Origin: Mastigias papua
Taxonomy: Eukaryota; Cnidaria; Scyphozoa; Rhizostomeae; Mastigiidae
NCBI GenBank assembly: GCA_964019165.1
Contig: OZ025287.1
Span: 1,287,102 to 1,351,101, forward strand
Reading direction: 5' to 3'
DNA length: 64,000 bases
Shown here: positions 40,819 through 63,318 of the stretch, one piece after another
Numbering within the stretch: position 1 is the stretch's first letter
Layout: each line of letters begins with the position of its first letter
Notes under the pieces: model-generated
Told to the model about the DNA's origin: nothing
What the model saw: the letters and a program-made list of their open reading frames with translations, nothing else
The model's database searches: none
Position numbers and translations under genes: made by a program

Positions 40819-42184
40819 ATGATTGGTTTCTGAACAGAAAGTTGTAAATTGATGTTTAAATGAGGATTTCCTAGATCAGATGCTTCCATCAAAGTGCTTT
40901 CCGGGCTATTACTTGAAAGGGATATTAGAAAAAGCTGAAACCTTATGAAAAGGACTGAAAAATATTGAAGTACTTGGCATAAACCTTTGACGTTGTATTT
41001 GATAGCTGTCCTTTCTTGGGTTGTTTGTCGGCAAAGCATTCCGCTCTTCATTTCAAGAAAGAGGTTGTGTATCCTAGATGGTATCTGAATCAGCCTTACG
41101 GTTGCTGTCACGTTTAAATCTGTTTTGTTTTAAGTGATATCGAGACTGAGAATAAGAGGGCACGGCCTCTTAGTGAATATGGAGACTACGAATAAAAGAG
41201 CATAGCCTTTTAATGAGATAGAGACGACAGTTAATCAACTTCCATTTCTGTTACACCGCTACTTCTAATCGTTTTAATGGCATCCACACCCCCATTCCTA
41301 TATTCGTGCGATTTGTAATGCCACGTAGCATGGAGTATGACTTAAATTTGAAGAATGCACACCTGTTGGATTTAGCATCGTTATTTATGGCTTCTATGTA
41401 ATTGAACGTCTGTAGCTTACCGCATTCTCGACTAATATTCTGTGAATTTAGCGTGGGTTGTACTCGTAAACTTTCTTGATCAAATTCCGGTGGCCTTGAG
41501 TTGATTTAGGAGTCATTGTCCTTTTTTGCAGTACTTTCTGCACCTTCCTGCAATTATACCATACTGTCAATCACGTGTATAGCTGGGGAGGCAGCTAGTG
41601 GCGGGTATTTTGATAGAGCTCCTTGCATGAGCAGAAGGGGTAAGCTTTTCTTCATAGGGTAAAGCCATTTGCAAATGACACCAACTAAGGGACATAGCCT
41701 CCCCAAGCTCTCTCAGCTTTACGCCAATGCTACCAATAATTGCATAATGTTGCTTTATTCGAAGAAGTATTCGTTCTTGTATAGCTATATAAAGCTGTCG
41801 AAATTTTGTGACAATGCTTCTGAAACCGTGAGAGATTGTTAATTGTTGTACTTCTGGAGATTAATAGTTTTGTATTCGTGTTTTAGTAATGAAAGCAGTC
41901 TTAATTCCAACAGTTGTTTTACTTGGTCGCTTCCTATCCAGCGTCTTGCATCTTGTCAAGACAACCGGTAAACTTTCAATACTTTGTTTTTGTTTACAAC
42001 TCTCTACCCAGGTTGCAAAGTCTGTTTGACATATTTGTCGTAGAAGAAGATGAATAGAGCAAGTTAAAATGTTTACAATAATTTTGTTGTCTAAAACAGC
42101 TGTGCAGTTTGCTACCCAGGTTTCTCGTTAGGTGCAATGATGCAATGGTCTCCGTATGCATACGAGGCTGCATGTGAATTGAAA
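40819..42184 (+). other. NUP205 3' UTR and HSPA14 upstream region
   Basis: AATAAA at 41191-41196 is a plausible NUP205 poly(A) signal. It sits in a two-copy, roughly 50-base tandem repeat (about 41140-41230, GAGACT...GAATAAAAGAG blocks). The HSPA14 promoter should lie below 42184. No other gene was recognised. Confidence 0.55.
41191..41196 (+). promoter_or_regulatory. Candidate NUP205 poly(A) signal
   Basis: AATAAA lies 373 bases after the NUP205 stop codon on the coding strand. Only the hexamer is seen. Confidence 0.45.
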
Positions 42185-54191
<12,007 letters not shown>

Positions 54192-54600
54192 TGCATAGTA
54201 TGAAGTAGATCGTTCTAATGTTTTGTATGCTTTAGAATCCACGGTGACAGTCCAGGGTTTTTCTTGTAGTTCCTGGCTTGCTGTTTGAATAAGCAGAAAG
54301 AGCATATCCACCAAATGTTTGAGAGCTCTAATCAGGTCTTTTTTCCCCCATCTTGATTGACCAATCATCATGCCTTATGGGCCTAAATTTAACTGTGGAA
54401 CGCATGTGTGGTCAGAATTCTGCACGATGTTCCCACTTTGTCGAGCTGTAGTAAAGTTCTATAGTAGCAACAGACTATTCTTGAATAAAAGCTATCAATG
54501 TTTGGACTCAGGCAAGAGAAAAATGTCTGAATCATTTGGAGTTGATGAAGTTTTGGATGAGTGAATTGAAAATTAATAAACAAGTGCATGAGTACATAAA
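54192..54600 (+). promoter_or_regulatory. HSPA14 3' UTR with poly(A) signals and an embedded repeat
   Basis: AATAAA occurs at 54484-54489 and 54575-54580, 293 and 384 bases after the HSPA14 stop. The stretch about 54305-54420 is a copy of the dispersed repeat at 22840-22970, so it would form part of the mRNA tail. Confidence 0.55.
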
Positions 54601-55689
54601 TTAATTAATAAACGAGCAAATGAATGACTAGTTAAAATATCCCACAATTTGTCAATATGCGTTATACATCAATAAATATTTCAAAAATGTTTTTATTCAT
54701 ATTTTGAACAAATCTCAAAGGAAAGTGCATACTTATTATGTGCAAGCCATCAAGCATTATGCACACAATTGTAAAACTATTTAAGTGTTTAACTTAAAGT
54801 AGATTATCCCTTCTCATTCTATAGAGCGCCTTTGTCAGTCTGTAGTGCGCCTTTTGTGAAAAGGCGTTTCTTCTGGCCTATATGTTTTAGTGGATTGAAT
54901 CGATGTAGTGTATCTATATAAAGATTTTGCAGTATCTTCTATCAGATGTTGCCATACTGTCATATACGGTAAACTTGGGATTTACTAGCTATCATGTTTT
55001 TTACTTTGAGATGAATTTAAACATTTATAGGGCTTTAGGCGCTATTTGGGCGATTCAATATTTGACCCAGCTTTCACCCAAATGTTGAATCACCCAAAGA
55101 TCATATTGATTCGGCAAGCATTGAATTGTTCAATGTTGTGTGAAACTTGCGCCTGGCCAAAGTAGCGACCGAGTTTCCTCTATTGATTTCAGTGCCTGGC
55201 AAATATTTGGTCGCTTGAGCATGTTCCATTTAGTATTGATCTCGGATAGTTTTAACTGACTTTTTGGAGGACAAAGACATTAGATTAGTGACTCATGCAA
55301 TGGCAGGTTGTGTGAAATGTGCTTTGAATACCTTGGTCTTCGACTTGAATAAATAGTTCTGCCTATCGTTATAGATGTATTGTTTTGTCATTTTGCTACT
55401 TAGCGTCAATGGCTGTTTTTGTTATCATTTTATTGCTTAAGTTATGTGAATAATAATAGTTATCATAGGAATTTGTACTTCGTTTTATACGGACGGTGAG
55501 AAGAGCCCCAATTAAAATTCTATTGGCATGACAAGCAGGAGGAATAAAAACTATGATTACAGAATTCATATGGAGATAATTCGCCTTCTCAGCGATGATT
55601 TTTCACCACAACAGAGCGAATCGTTGACCAATCTTCAGTGACCTAGTTATTCACCTTGGAGTTAAATCTCTATTTAATATTCATAATAT
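54601..55689. other. Intergenic, no gene seen
   Basis: AT-rich sequence without a convincing frame. At 55056-55105 there is a small imperfect hairpin, GGGCGATTCAATATTTG against CAAATGTTGAATCACCC (15 of 17 paired). Confidence 0.5.
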
Positions 55690-56433
55690 TCATATAGGAA
55701 TGCTTGACATCTGAAAGAACTTACAACGGGAACAGACTGTGTCATTCTGTCGAAATGACGCTGTTTTAGAATTTATCGCAGTAATGTCATTTAGAGAAGT
55801 GGTCGTCCAGTCTTTCTGTAAAATGCTACTGCTTGCCGTAGCTTCCTTTTTTCTTTTCTTAATTGACTTTGTGTCTTTCTTCTTAGTTACGCTGGCTTTT
55901 GCCATGGCGGCTTCATTTGCTGCCTTCCTTCCCCTACTTTTAACAGCAAGATCTCGAACAGTTTTCTTAGCCTGCCTATATGCAATTCAGATGTTGGAGG
56001 TTGCATTTTTGAGAGGAGCTTTCTGAGAAACCCACTCCTATGGCAGGGTGTCCAGCATCTATCTTTGCAGCAATTTTCTCTCCAATGCCACCAACAGGAC
56101 CCCATTTCTGGTTGGCGAGTATCTAGCCACTGGTTGAGAATTGGATGAATCACCTGGCTACTCGTCCCTGCAGTTTACATGAAAAGTCAAGCTATGACAT
56201 CATTAGTTCCCAGATCTCATAACAAATGGCGGCAAATTTCATTCTATCTAGTGACATACTGTCTGGCAGTTACTTCTTTACAAGGGAACTGTAACACGTT
56301 TGCCCCGCTCGTGTGACAATGCAAGTCTTTTCGGTCGTGAAGAGCAGCCAGTTTGACAAAGAAGCACATTAGGAGGATGCGAGGTGAGTTTAGTAATATC
56401 TTTCTTAGATTCAGAGCGTGCGTTAGACATTTT
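55690..56433 (-). pseudogene. Decayed coding remnant of unknown family
   Basis: Reading the minus strand from 56433 down gives protein-like pieces broken by stops and frame changes: an ATG frame with MSNARSESKKDITKL ending in TAA; then ILANQKWGPVGGIGEKIAAK and AGHPAIGVGFSE in one frame; then, after a frameshift and a TGA, AYRQAKKTVRDLAVKSRG with a Lys-rich tail (KKKDTKSIKKRKKEA) in another frame. The pieces lie in consistent order on one strand, which suggests one disrupted gene, perhaps from a transposable element. I do not recognise the family. It could also be chance open frame. Confidence 0.4.
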
Positions 56434-58712
56434 ACAGTGCTAAGTGGCAACAACCCTGTGAGTCACGTTTTGTCAGGTAACATTATATGTTAGCCAATTG
56501 ATATAAGTTATTGCTCACTGCTTTGATTTAATAACCCGTTCGACTTTTGTCTCACTATGGTACCAGTTCAAATAGGCTGATCTTGCTGGGTTTTTAGTGA
56601 CAAACGCCATGATTAGCAAAGCCCCTGGGTCCTCGTGGCTTGCAGTTCCATCAGATGTAATTTCCTATTAAACCTCAAAGCTGCCAAGAAACCCATATCC
56701 CAGGTTCATATTGAACCATATTTTTGCATTCTTAAATTTTGATAACTTACCTACAGTGAGTAAGTAGTCTATAAGTTTTTGCCAACTTTAATAAGTCTTT
56801 ACTCGACTCACTGACAACTATTAGGCCTACCCTCCACCCATGGCTCTGCACCTGCAAGAAGTCGCTCAGAAAATTAAGGTCTACAAAATTGCTGTTATCT
56901 TTTACTGATAATAGATTTTTATTATGACCATTCAATACTAATATGAAATATAAATATAATAAGATATATGATACAAATAAAATCCATAAAATAAAATCAC
57001 ACTAAAATCACACAATATTATTTAGTGGCTGTGATAGGGGGTTGTCTATACAATATTTTTTCAAACATTCTGTGTGCTTTTCTTGTTGTAGTTTTCATGC
57101 AAATCTAACTAATTCTTTATTTATCTATTCCTGTGTGAAAAAATCAAAACTGCCTTCCCAGCTTTCATAAACCAGGGCAAGCTGGAATCTAATGAGCTAT
57201 ATATTTGTCCTTCCCTTCAGTTAAATAAATCAGAAAATGCAAAAAATGAAAAGGCAAACTGAATCATAGTGATGCTTCGTAGAACTAGTTTGGGGAAAGG
57301 TAGAAAGGGGGGAGATTGAAGGTAAAATAACTTGTGAAGTTGAAGACATCAAGGGGAAAAAGCTTCAAATGGCTTTGAATATTACAACTTCAGATCTAAG
57401 AGAGTTTGAGTCAATGTATAAAACAAATTACCTAAGAGTACATTTGAAAATACATTATCACTCCCAAGCTGTGCAGAGTAAAGTTTAGAGCATTGAATCC
57501 CAACCAGAAAAATCTATCAGCCTTTAAATAGGGACAGGATCATTCCCAGGGACACCTGCACAGGAAAAGGGCAATTGGGGGGACTTTTATGCCATCTCAT
57601 GCAGATTATGATTTTCTTGGCTAGATCAGATACATAAGGGTATGTTATGGTAAGAACTATGACAACTTCTGCCAATATGTATACTTGCAGTGAAATATTG
57701 AAACAAGTTCACAAAGTTTTGCTAGTATAGCTCAAAAGGGCACACCTTGCCCCCTTTTCCCAAAGTGCCCCCATTGCTCCCATGCTGCAGGTATCCTTGA
57801 ATTCATTTGTTGATACACAAATAACTCATCTGAAGAAACAAAGATGGGTGTGCTTTCTGAAAGCAGACCTTCATCTTAATTTTAGCTGACAATGAATTCA
57901 TGTTTCTGATGTTAACTAGTCATTTTTGATTACTCATTGAGAAAGGAACTTTGGAATCTTGTAGTCAGAAATAAAAGGGCTTAAGGATTCTTCAAAAAGT
58001 TATTATATTCCTTTAAGCACATTCTGTGGAATTGCTAGGTTTTCTGGCAAGAATCAATCTCAGATTGAAATAAACACTTACTTTTAATGAATGTTAAAAA
58101 CAGAACAGATAATGGCTAGCACCAATGTAGCCTATAGCATTGAAAGCTAAAAAATAACCAAAATCACAACAGACATTAATTGGACATCTAAAACATTTTA
58201 GAGAGATTTCTACAAAAGGAGCAAAATCTCAAAATCATACTCAACTTCAGACTAGATGAGAAAAAAAATTTCTCGTTATGTGTCAAACACCCTGACGTCT
58301 TGAGAAAGCAAGTTATCATTTTGTACAAAAACATTAAATTACAAAATTCGTATTCATCCTTTGTATCAAATCCAGCTCCCTACATTATCTGTTCCATGGC
58401 TTTCTATGTCTTCTTTGGGGGAGGGGGTAATTCTTAAAGGCTAAAAAGGCAAGATAAGCCCTCAACTATTGGAGTTTTTCCTCAACAAGGTGGAAATCAT
58501 TAGGCCTTTGAGGACAAATTCCCAAAGTTACAATGTAAAAAGACGCTCTGAGAACATTAAATTTTGCTCAGGCTGTGGAGTTTGATCCTGTCCATTGGCT
58601 ATGGCACCTGCAGAAAAAACCTGCTTGGTGAATTTAACTATTCACTCACCAGTTTACCTACCAACTTACTAATCCACAGCCATAGATTACAAGCAAACTG
58701 CAACCTGTTTCC
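56434..58712. other. Intergenic, phosphatase 3' side
   Basis: Mostly AT-rich. No convincing coding frame, RNA gene or tandem array was recognised over about 2.3 kb. The phosphatase 3' UTR must lie just below 58713, but no canonical minus-strand AATAAA is close to it. Confidence 0.5.
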
Positions 58713-59858
58713 TTACAAATCATCAATCTGTGTTAGTTTCTGACCAAAAATTGAAGCTTCCCATTCTGACAGCTGTGTCAGAAAGCCAATGTTTGGTCGA
58801 GCACATGATCTTCGTGACCTCAAAAATGTCAGCGCGTCCTGTAAACTGATGTGGTTTGTTTTCATCATGTAAGCAAGCACTACTGTTGAGCTACGGCTCA
58901 CACCAAGATTGCAATGCACCAAAACTGCACCACTCTTCTTAAGTGCTTTGGTGATAAACTCACAGGTCTCCTCAAAATGCCTTGCCAGGTTACTCTTCTT
59001 TTCATCCTCAATTGCCAATCTCAAGTAAACAACATCATCAGGAAATTTGTTAGGATGTTCCTTTGTTATATTTATGATGTGGGTAATTTCCAGGTCATTC
59101 AAGACCTTTTTGTTTGCAGCCTGTTCACCTTTGCCTTGATATAATTTATCATTTATAATGGCTGATGGGTATGTCGTAATGGACCTTCTCTCCCACGCCT
59201 TAACTATTTTCTTCTCTGTGCACATGAAGGGGAATCGTTTATAAAACTCATCGAAACCACTCAAAAGAATAAGCACTTCACCTGCTACATTCGCTGAAAT
59301 TTCATTCCAAATATTCCGCAGCTGCCCTGCTTCGTCATTGATAACGTTACACCCATACACAACTATCATATTATAGAAGGCATATCCCGTCCCTAACTGA
59401 AAGGTGCTGTGCTGCAACTCGCTAGAGTGCCTAGCTGTTACGATATGCAGCTTTTCATATTCCCCAAGCTCTCTGCAGTCAACCAACAAGATGTTTCCTT
59501 CATCGTGGATGTAAGCAGTCAAAGATCCATCATTCAAAATGTTAAACAAATCGTGGATTGTTAAGATGCAATCCTCGGGGAATCCTGCAGGAATGTCTAG
59601 GTGTTCTCTCCCGGAATATCCTGAGCATATCGACAAATTTCCCTGCCGTCCTGAATGTGGCCGAGCAACATATCCTTTCTGCGCTGAAAGTGAGCTTTGC
59701 CTTGACGCTGCCTCTTTCTTTGCTAAGGAAACAATCGACGGACCATCATTTGTATCGCTATTGTGTTGCGGCTCTGAACTTGGCCTAGCCGGTACTATGT
59801 CAGGGACACTGTGGTCTTTTTTCTCGCGGGAGACTCTGCAAGAAATACAACTACCCAT
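58713..59858 (-). CDS. STYXL1: Rhodanese plus dual-specificity phosphatase, STYXL1 (MK-STYX)-like
   Basis: A single uninterrupted frame of 381 residues starts at ATG 59858; the open frame extends one codon upstream, but that codon is TTG. Residues 1-90 are low-complexity and begin MGSCISCRVSREKK, a myristoylation and palmitoylation type start. Residues about 98-215 form a rhodanese-like (CDC25 homology) domain (LLVDCRELGEYE, LLSGFDEFYKRFPF), as in MAP kinase phosphatases and STYXL1. Residues about 229-372 form a dual-specificity phosphatase domain, with IEDEKKSN (likely general acid D285) and the P-loop HCNLGVSRSS (Cys316, Arg322). The C-terminal LSEWEASIFGQKLTQI matches human STYXL1 closely. 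Vertebrate STYXL1 is a pseudophosphatase lacking the catalytic Cys; here HCX5R is intact, so activity is predicted. Absence of introns contrasts with the neighbours and suggests a retrocopy or intron loss. A general DUSP is the main alternative name. Confidence 0.9.
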   Translation of the reverse strand: MGSCISCRVSREKKDHSVPDIVPARPSSEPQHNSDTNDGPSIVSLAKKEAASRQSSLSAQKGYVARPHSGRQGNLSICSGYSGREHLDIPAGFPEDCILTIHDLFNILNDGSLTAYIHDEGNILLVDCRELGEYEKLHIVTARHSSELQHSTFQLGTGYAFYNMIVVYGCNVINDEAGQLRNIWNEISANVAGEVLILLSGFDEFYKRFPFMCTEKKIVKAWERRSITTYPSAIINDKLYQGKGEQAANKKVLNDLEITHIINITKEHPNKFPDDVVYLRLAIEDEKKSNLARHFEETCEFITKALKKSGAVLVHCNLGVSRSSTVVLAYMMKTNHISLQDALTFLRSRRSCARPNIGFLTQLSEWEASIFGQKLTQIDDL

Positions 59859-62604
59859 CAAAACAGAGGCAGTTAACTATCATTAACTTCGAGATAATTC
59901 CAGCATTGTTTATGCAACTCCACATCAATAGTGCTGATCCCATAGATCCTTTCCTAAACATACTGAACAAAGGTTGGACCTGACGATTGGATGTTGTTGG
60001 AGTTGTAAGCTGTTGCTATGGTGACAATGGAATGAGATTTCACGGCCTATTCAATCAGAACTCCCTGGAAAATACAATTTTATTGTCTAGGGTAGTTGCA
60101 TGCATAAAAGACATTTTTAATTGAGTGCTCGATATCATGCTGTTAGCAGTCTAGTAAAAAGCAATAGTTGTGTTCAGAGCCTTCTCCTTCAGCTCTTGAG
60201 TGTTGTATACGCTAAAAGGAGCCACTTCATAAGGAATCTACATGTACTATAAAGTAGAATGCCGAAATATTTAAAGAACTTATACTACTACAAAAAATTC
60301 CCTAAGGAACATTTCAATTTAAACAAATTTTATAACAACAAGCATAAAAACCGACATAGGTTGTTTACTGTGCTTGTGTCAAGTGTTTAATGTTTCATTG
60401 GTCTTAAGTTACAGTCAAAATTCAAGGCAAAATTCAGAACTTCAATGTTTACCATATGTATGACTCTAAATGTGGAGTGAAAATTAAGGAACTACCAAGG
60501 AACTTTTAGTACTACAATTTGGCTATTGGAGGTCCAAAATTAACGTAATTTTGGAAATAGGCCTTGAGCTAGGTTCCTTATAAAAAAGCGTATAAACGCA
60601 TGCAGAGACTGTCCCGTCAGAAGTCCCCCAGGACAAAACAAATTCTTCCTTGCCCATTACCATGTCATCACTTACAGATTTCTCTATCGCTAAATTTTTT
60701 ACCTGCTAAAATTTGTTCAAATTGTTAAAATTTGAGAATATTTCTTATAGAGTACTTTTTATCCTGCTGGATATTAGATTGGCGGTCGAGTGTGTACCGT
60801 TCTATCGTGTAACTCTATGAATTGTTGGTATGGGGAGGCACGAGCTTTGAGTTCCTGATAATTGACCATGTGAGATGTAAGGGATTTTTTTTGTACGAGG
60901 AAGACACACCGCAAAAATGTATTTCTATACAGTAGCCCATGGCATGCCTCTTAAGTGTTTTTCGATCAGGAATCGCATTATTAGAAACCTGGGCGTACAA
61001 GGCCAAAACAGTTACAGAACTTGTACAAAAAAGGCAAAATCATCAAGCCAGATATTGTTACATTTCGAATATTCTTATCATTGCAAGTAATCGAGAGTTA
61101 ACACATCAGTTCCATTTGTTGCAATCACATCGGAGTGGATTCTTGTGTAATACCTTTAGCAGTGTTTTCTAGAAGGGTGTCTGTTGAAATCTGCAGTGCC
61201 CATGGCATCCTGTCTTCCACTTATAATTACCATAGTGAAACAACTCTTACGAGATTTTTAGTACTGCAAAATGGTCGAAAGAAGTCTAAAATAAGCATAG
61301 AAAATAAGGCACTTTTTGAATTAGGCCATGAGCTTGCTTCCTTATTAGCAAAACACCTACTCATGTCTCGCGGCATGCCCGTGGCAATCACTTGCAATCG
61401 ATTGTGCGTTCTCTCCAAAAATAGCACAAAAGTTTCTCCCTCTGATGATCTCACCCACAACCTTCATTGCTCTGGTTTTAAGAACGTATCTGCGCACCAA
61501 CTTGACTCTACTTAAACGGCATCCAAACACCTGAAGGTATTCAAAATCGAGTTGGGAGGCGAACAGGCTCACCAAGGATGCATAATTTGTGGCTTCTGCG
61601 GTTATGCTATTCCAATGGTATAGTGTACAGAGTAGCTCAATTGTGGTTTAATTTTTGTGGCATCATTATTTGCAAGACGCCTGATTTACACGTTCTTTTT
61701 TTTTACAAGGAACCACTTTATAAAGAATCTACAAGCAGAAGGTCGAAAAGCCTAGGGGGCTTTTATTACTAACGACGAAGTCCCTAAATAACTCTCTATT
61801 TTTTACTATTTCTATCACTGCAGGTAATCGAGAATTAAGAAACAAATTTCGCATGAATTGTATGTAGTCCTTGCAGCAATGGTCTCTTTTCTGCGAAGGG
61901 AATACTGTTGTGAAAATCTAGCTCTCATTTCACATGAAAATGATTGCACAAATGGGTCTATTTTATGTGATGATTGAAACTCATTTGATGAAGAAATTTC
62001 TCCTACAATTTACATTTACTCCCATTTTCCTGCTTGTTTGCAGCTAAAATACAGCTTCGTTCATTGCTACGTAAAACTTTTTATCGAATCAAATTGAAGT
62101 ATGTTGATTAAACCTTTGATGGCCTGAATCAAGTCTTAAATTTGACTCCAGCTTATGTTACGTTTACGATGCTCTTCTGAATGATCTAACAATCTGTCGC
62201 CATGGACGTACAAAGAGACCACACTGCAGAATTTGGCAACTGCACACTCGAGATTTTTGTCGTAAACGATAATGCACACCCAGAAGTGGGTGTGGTAGGG
62301 TGGTGACAGGCGACAGGGCGTGGTTTGTTTGGTCAATTTGAATATTTTCCAACTATCATAATGATAATAATAAAGTAAAAATCCCTCCTCTGAGGTGCAT
62401 TATGTTCGGTACAGAGCTTTTCAAGTTGAGAAACAACAGGGCATAAATAAACTCGTTATGCCTTCTAAGCCAAAATCAAGCAGGTACTGCAAGTGCACAC
62501 CTGAGAACAAGTGCACACTTGCACACCTGACCTTGTGCTTGAGCGCATTCGAGGTCTCGTCGGAAAAGGCCATATTCTGCAGTCGGGCTGAAAGAGGAAC
62601 ATTA
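59859..62604. other. Intergenic with diverged repeats
   Basis: Upstream part: phosphatase promoter (minus strand). Blocks recur in diverged form: GGAGCCACTTCATAAGGAAT (60217) against GGAACCACTTTATAAAGAAT (61708), and TTTTAGTACTACAATTTGGC with TAGGCCTTGAGCTAGGTTCC (60503-60580) against TTTTAGTACTGCAAAATGGT with TTAGGCCATGAGCTTGCTTCC (61256-61342). These look like old copies of one dispersed element. The 126-codon frame at 61135-61515 lies inside this and shows no family. Confidence 0.55.
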
Positions 62605-63318
62605 TCACTCTTTATAGATTCCATACACTATCCCCAATACATAGAAATCTTTTCCCTCATACTGATATTCCGCATAGTTGTCAATTTTATCGTCCCAAAC
62701 GCATCTGCTCGTTACATTTAGTGTAATGTTCTCTTTAGAGCATAGATAAACATGGGCTATAATCCTGTATCTGTCATAGTTCATTCGCCTCGTCTTGATT
62801 TTGATAGCCTCCGTCAGGTTTTTGCAAAGGGCACTCCTTGATAGTGCGGTCTCGTTGCTTTCAAATGTATTCTCGAACGTCTCCTTTATGATCTTTCGTA
62901 CCTCATGGGCGCTGAATTCCTTCTGCGGACCTGTCTGATACGTAGTGTTCGGGTGTGACCGGTGAATTTGTTCCTGTCCGGACACCCTCCTCCCAGACTG
63001 GTCACTCGCCTCACTTTGTGCCAAGACGAATGTGACTCTATTTACAGCAGGCTGGTCAATATGCAACAATGTAAATGTCGCATTCTCGTGGAGTTTTGCT
63101 CTGGAATCTTGCGTGAAAACGGACACCTTTCGTCCACGTCCTCTTCTTTCTTTGTTTTCCTTCTTTTCAATACTACTCTCGCCAATAGACTCCCTTCTTT
63201 CATCCTCAGATGCTGTCGATAGCTTCATCTGAGTAGCCATCAATCCGCCTTCGAGCATTTCACTCAGGTTTGTCTCTCCAGCCATATCTGAACCATCTGA
63301 TTCAATATTATTTGCCAT
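62605..63318 (-). CDS. Tctex1-domain protein (dynein light chain Tctex-type family, TCTEX1D/DYNLT5-like)
   Basis: A single exon of 237 residues starts at ATG 63318 in good context (ggcaacATGg); the open frame continues upstream for 27 codons but reaches only a TTG, so the ATG is preferred. Residues 1-120 are polar and probably disordered, with a basic patch (KERRGRGRK, about 56-64). Residues about 124-237 form the Tctex1 domain: TTYQTGPQKEF at its start, the helix VRKIIKETFENTF, the segment IKIKTRRMNYDRYRIIAHVYLC, the hallmark TSRCVWDDKIDNYAEYQYEGKDFYVLGIVYGIY, and a final KE. TYQ-GP followed by SRC(L/V)WD is typical of TCTEX1D members, which are linked to dynein and often to cilia; that role is family-based. 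The domain runs to the last residue, as in relatives. Like the adjacent phosphatase gene, it has no intron. Confidence 0.88.
   Translation of the reverse strand: MANNIESDGSDMAGETNLSEMLEGGLMATQMKLSTASEDERRESIGESSIEKKENKERRGRGRKVSVFTQDSRAKLHENATFTLLHIDQPAVNRVTFVLAQSEASDQSGRRVSGQEQIHRSHPNTTYQTGPQKEFSAHEVRKIIKETFENTFESNETALSRSALCKNLTEAIKIKTRRMNYDRYRIIAHVYLCSKENITLNVTSRCVWDDKIDNYAEYQYEGKDFYVLGIVYGIYKE

Noticed and set aside
59539..59886. Plus-strand frame of 115 residues opposite the phosphatase N-terminus
   Set aside because: Shadow of the phosphatase gene; no family similarity.
61135..61515. 126-codon plus-strand frame, with an overlapping minus-strand frame
   Set aside because: No recognisable family, no splice or start support, and it lies within a diverged dispersed repeat.
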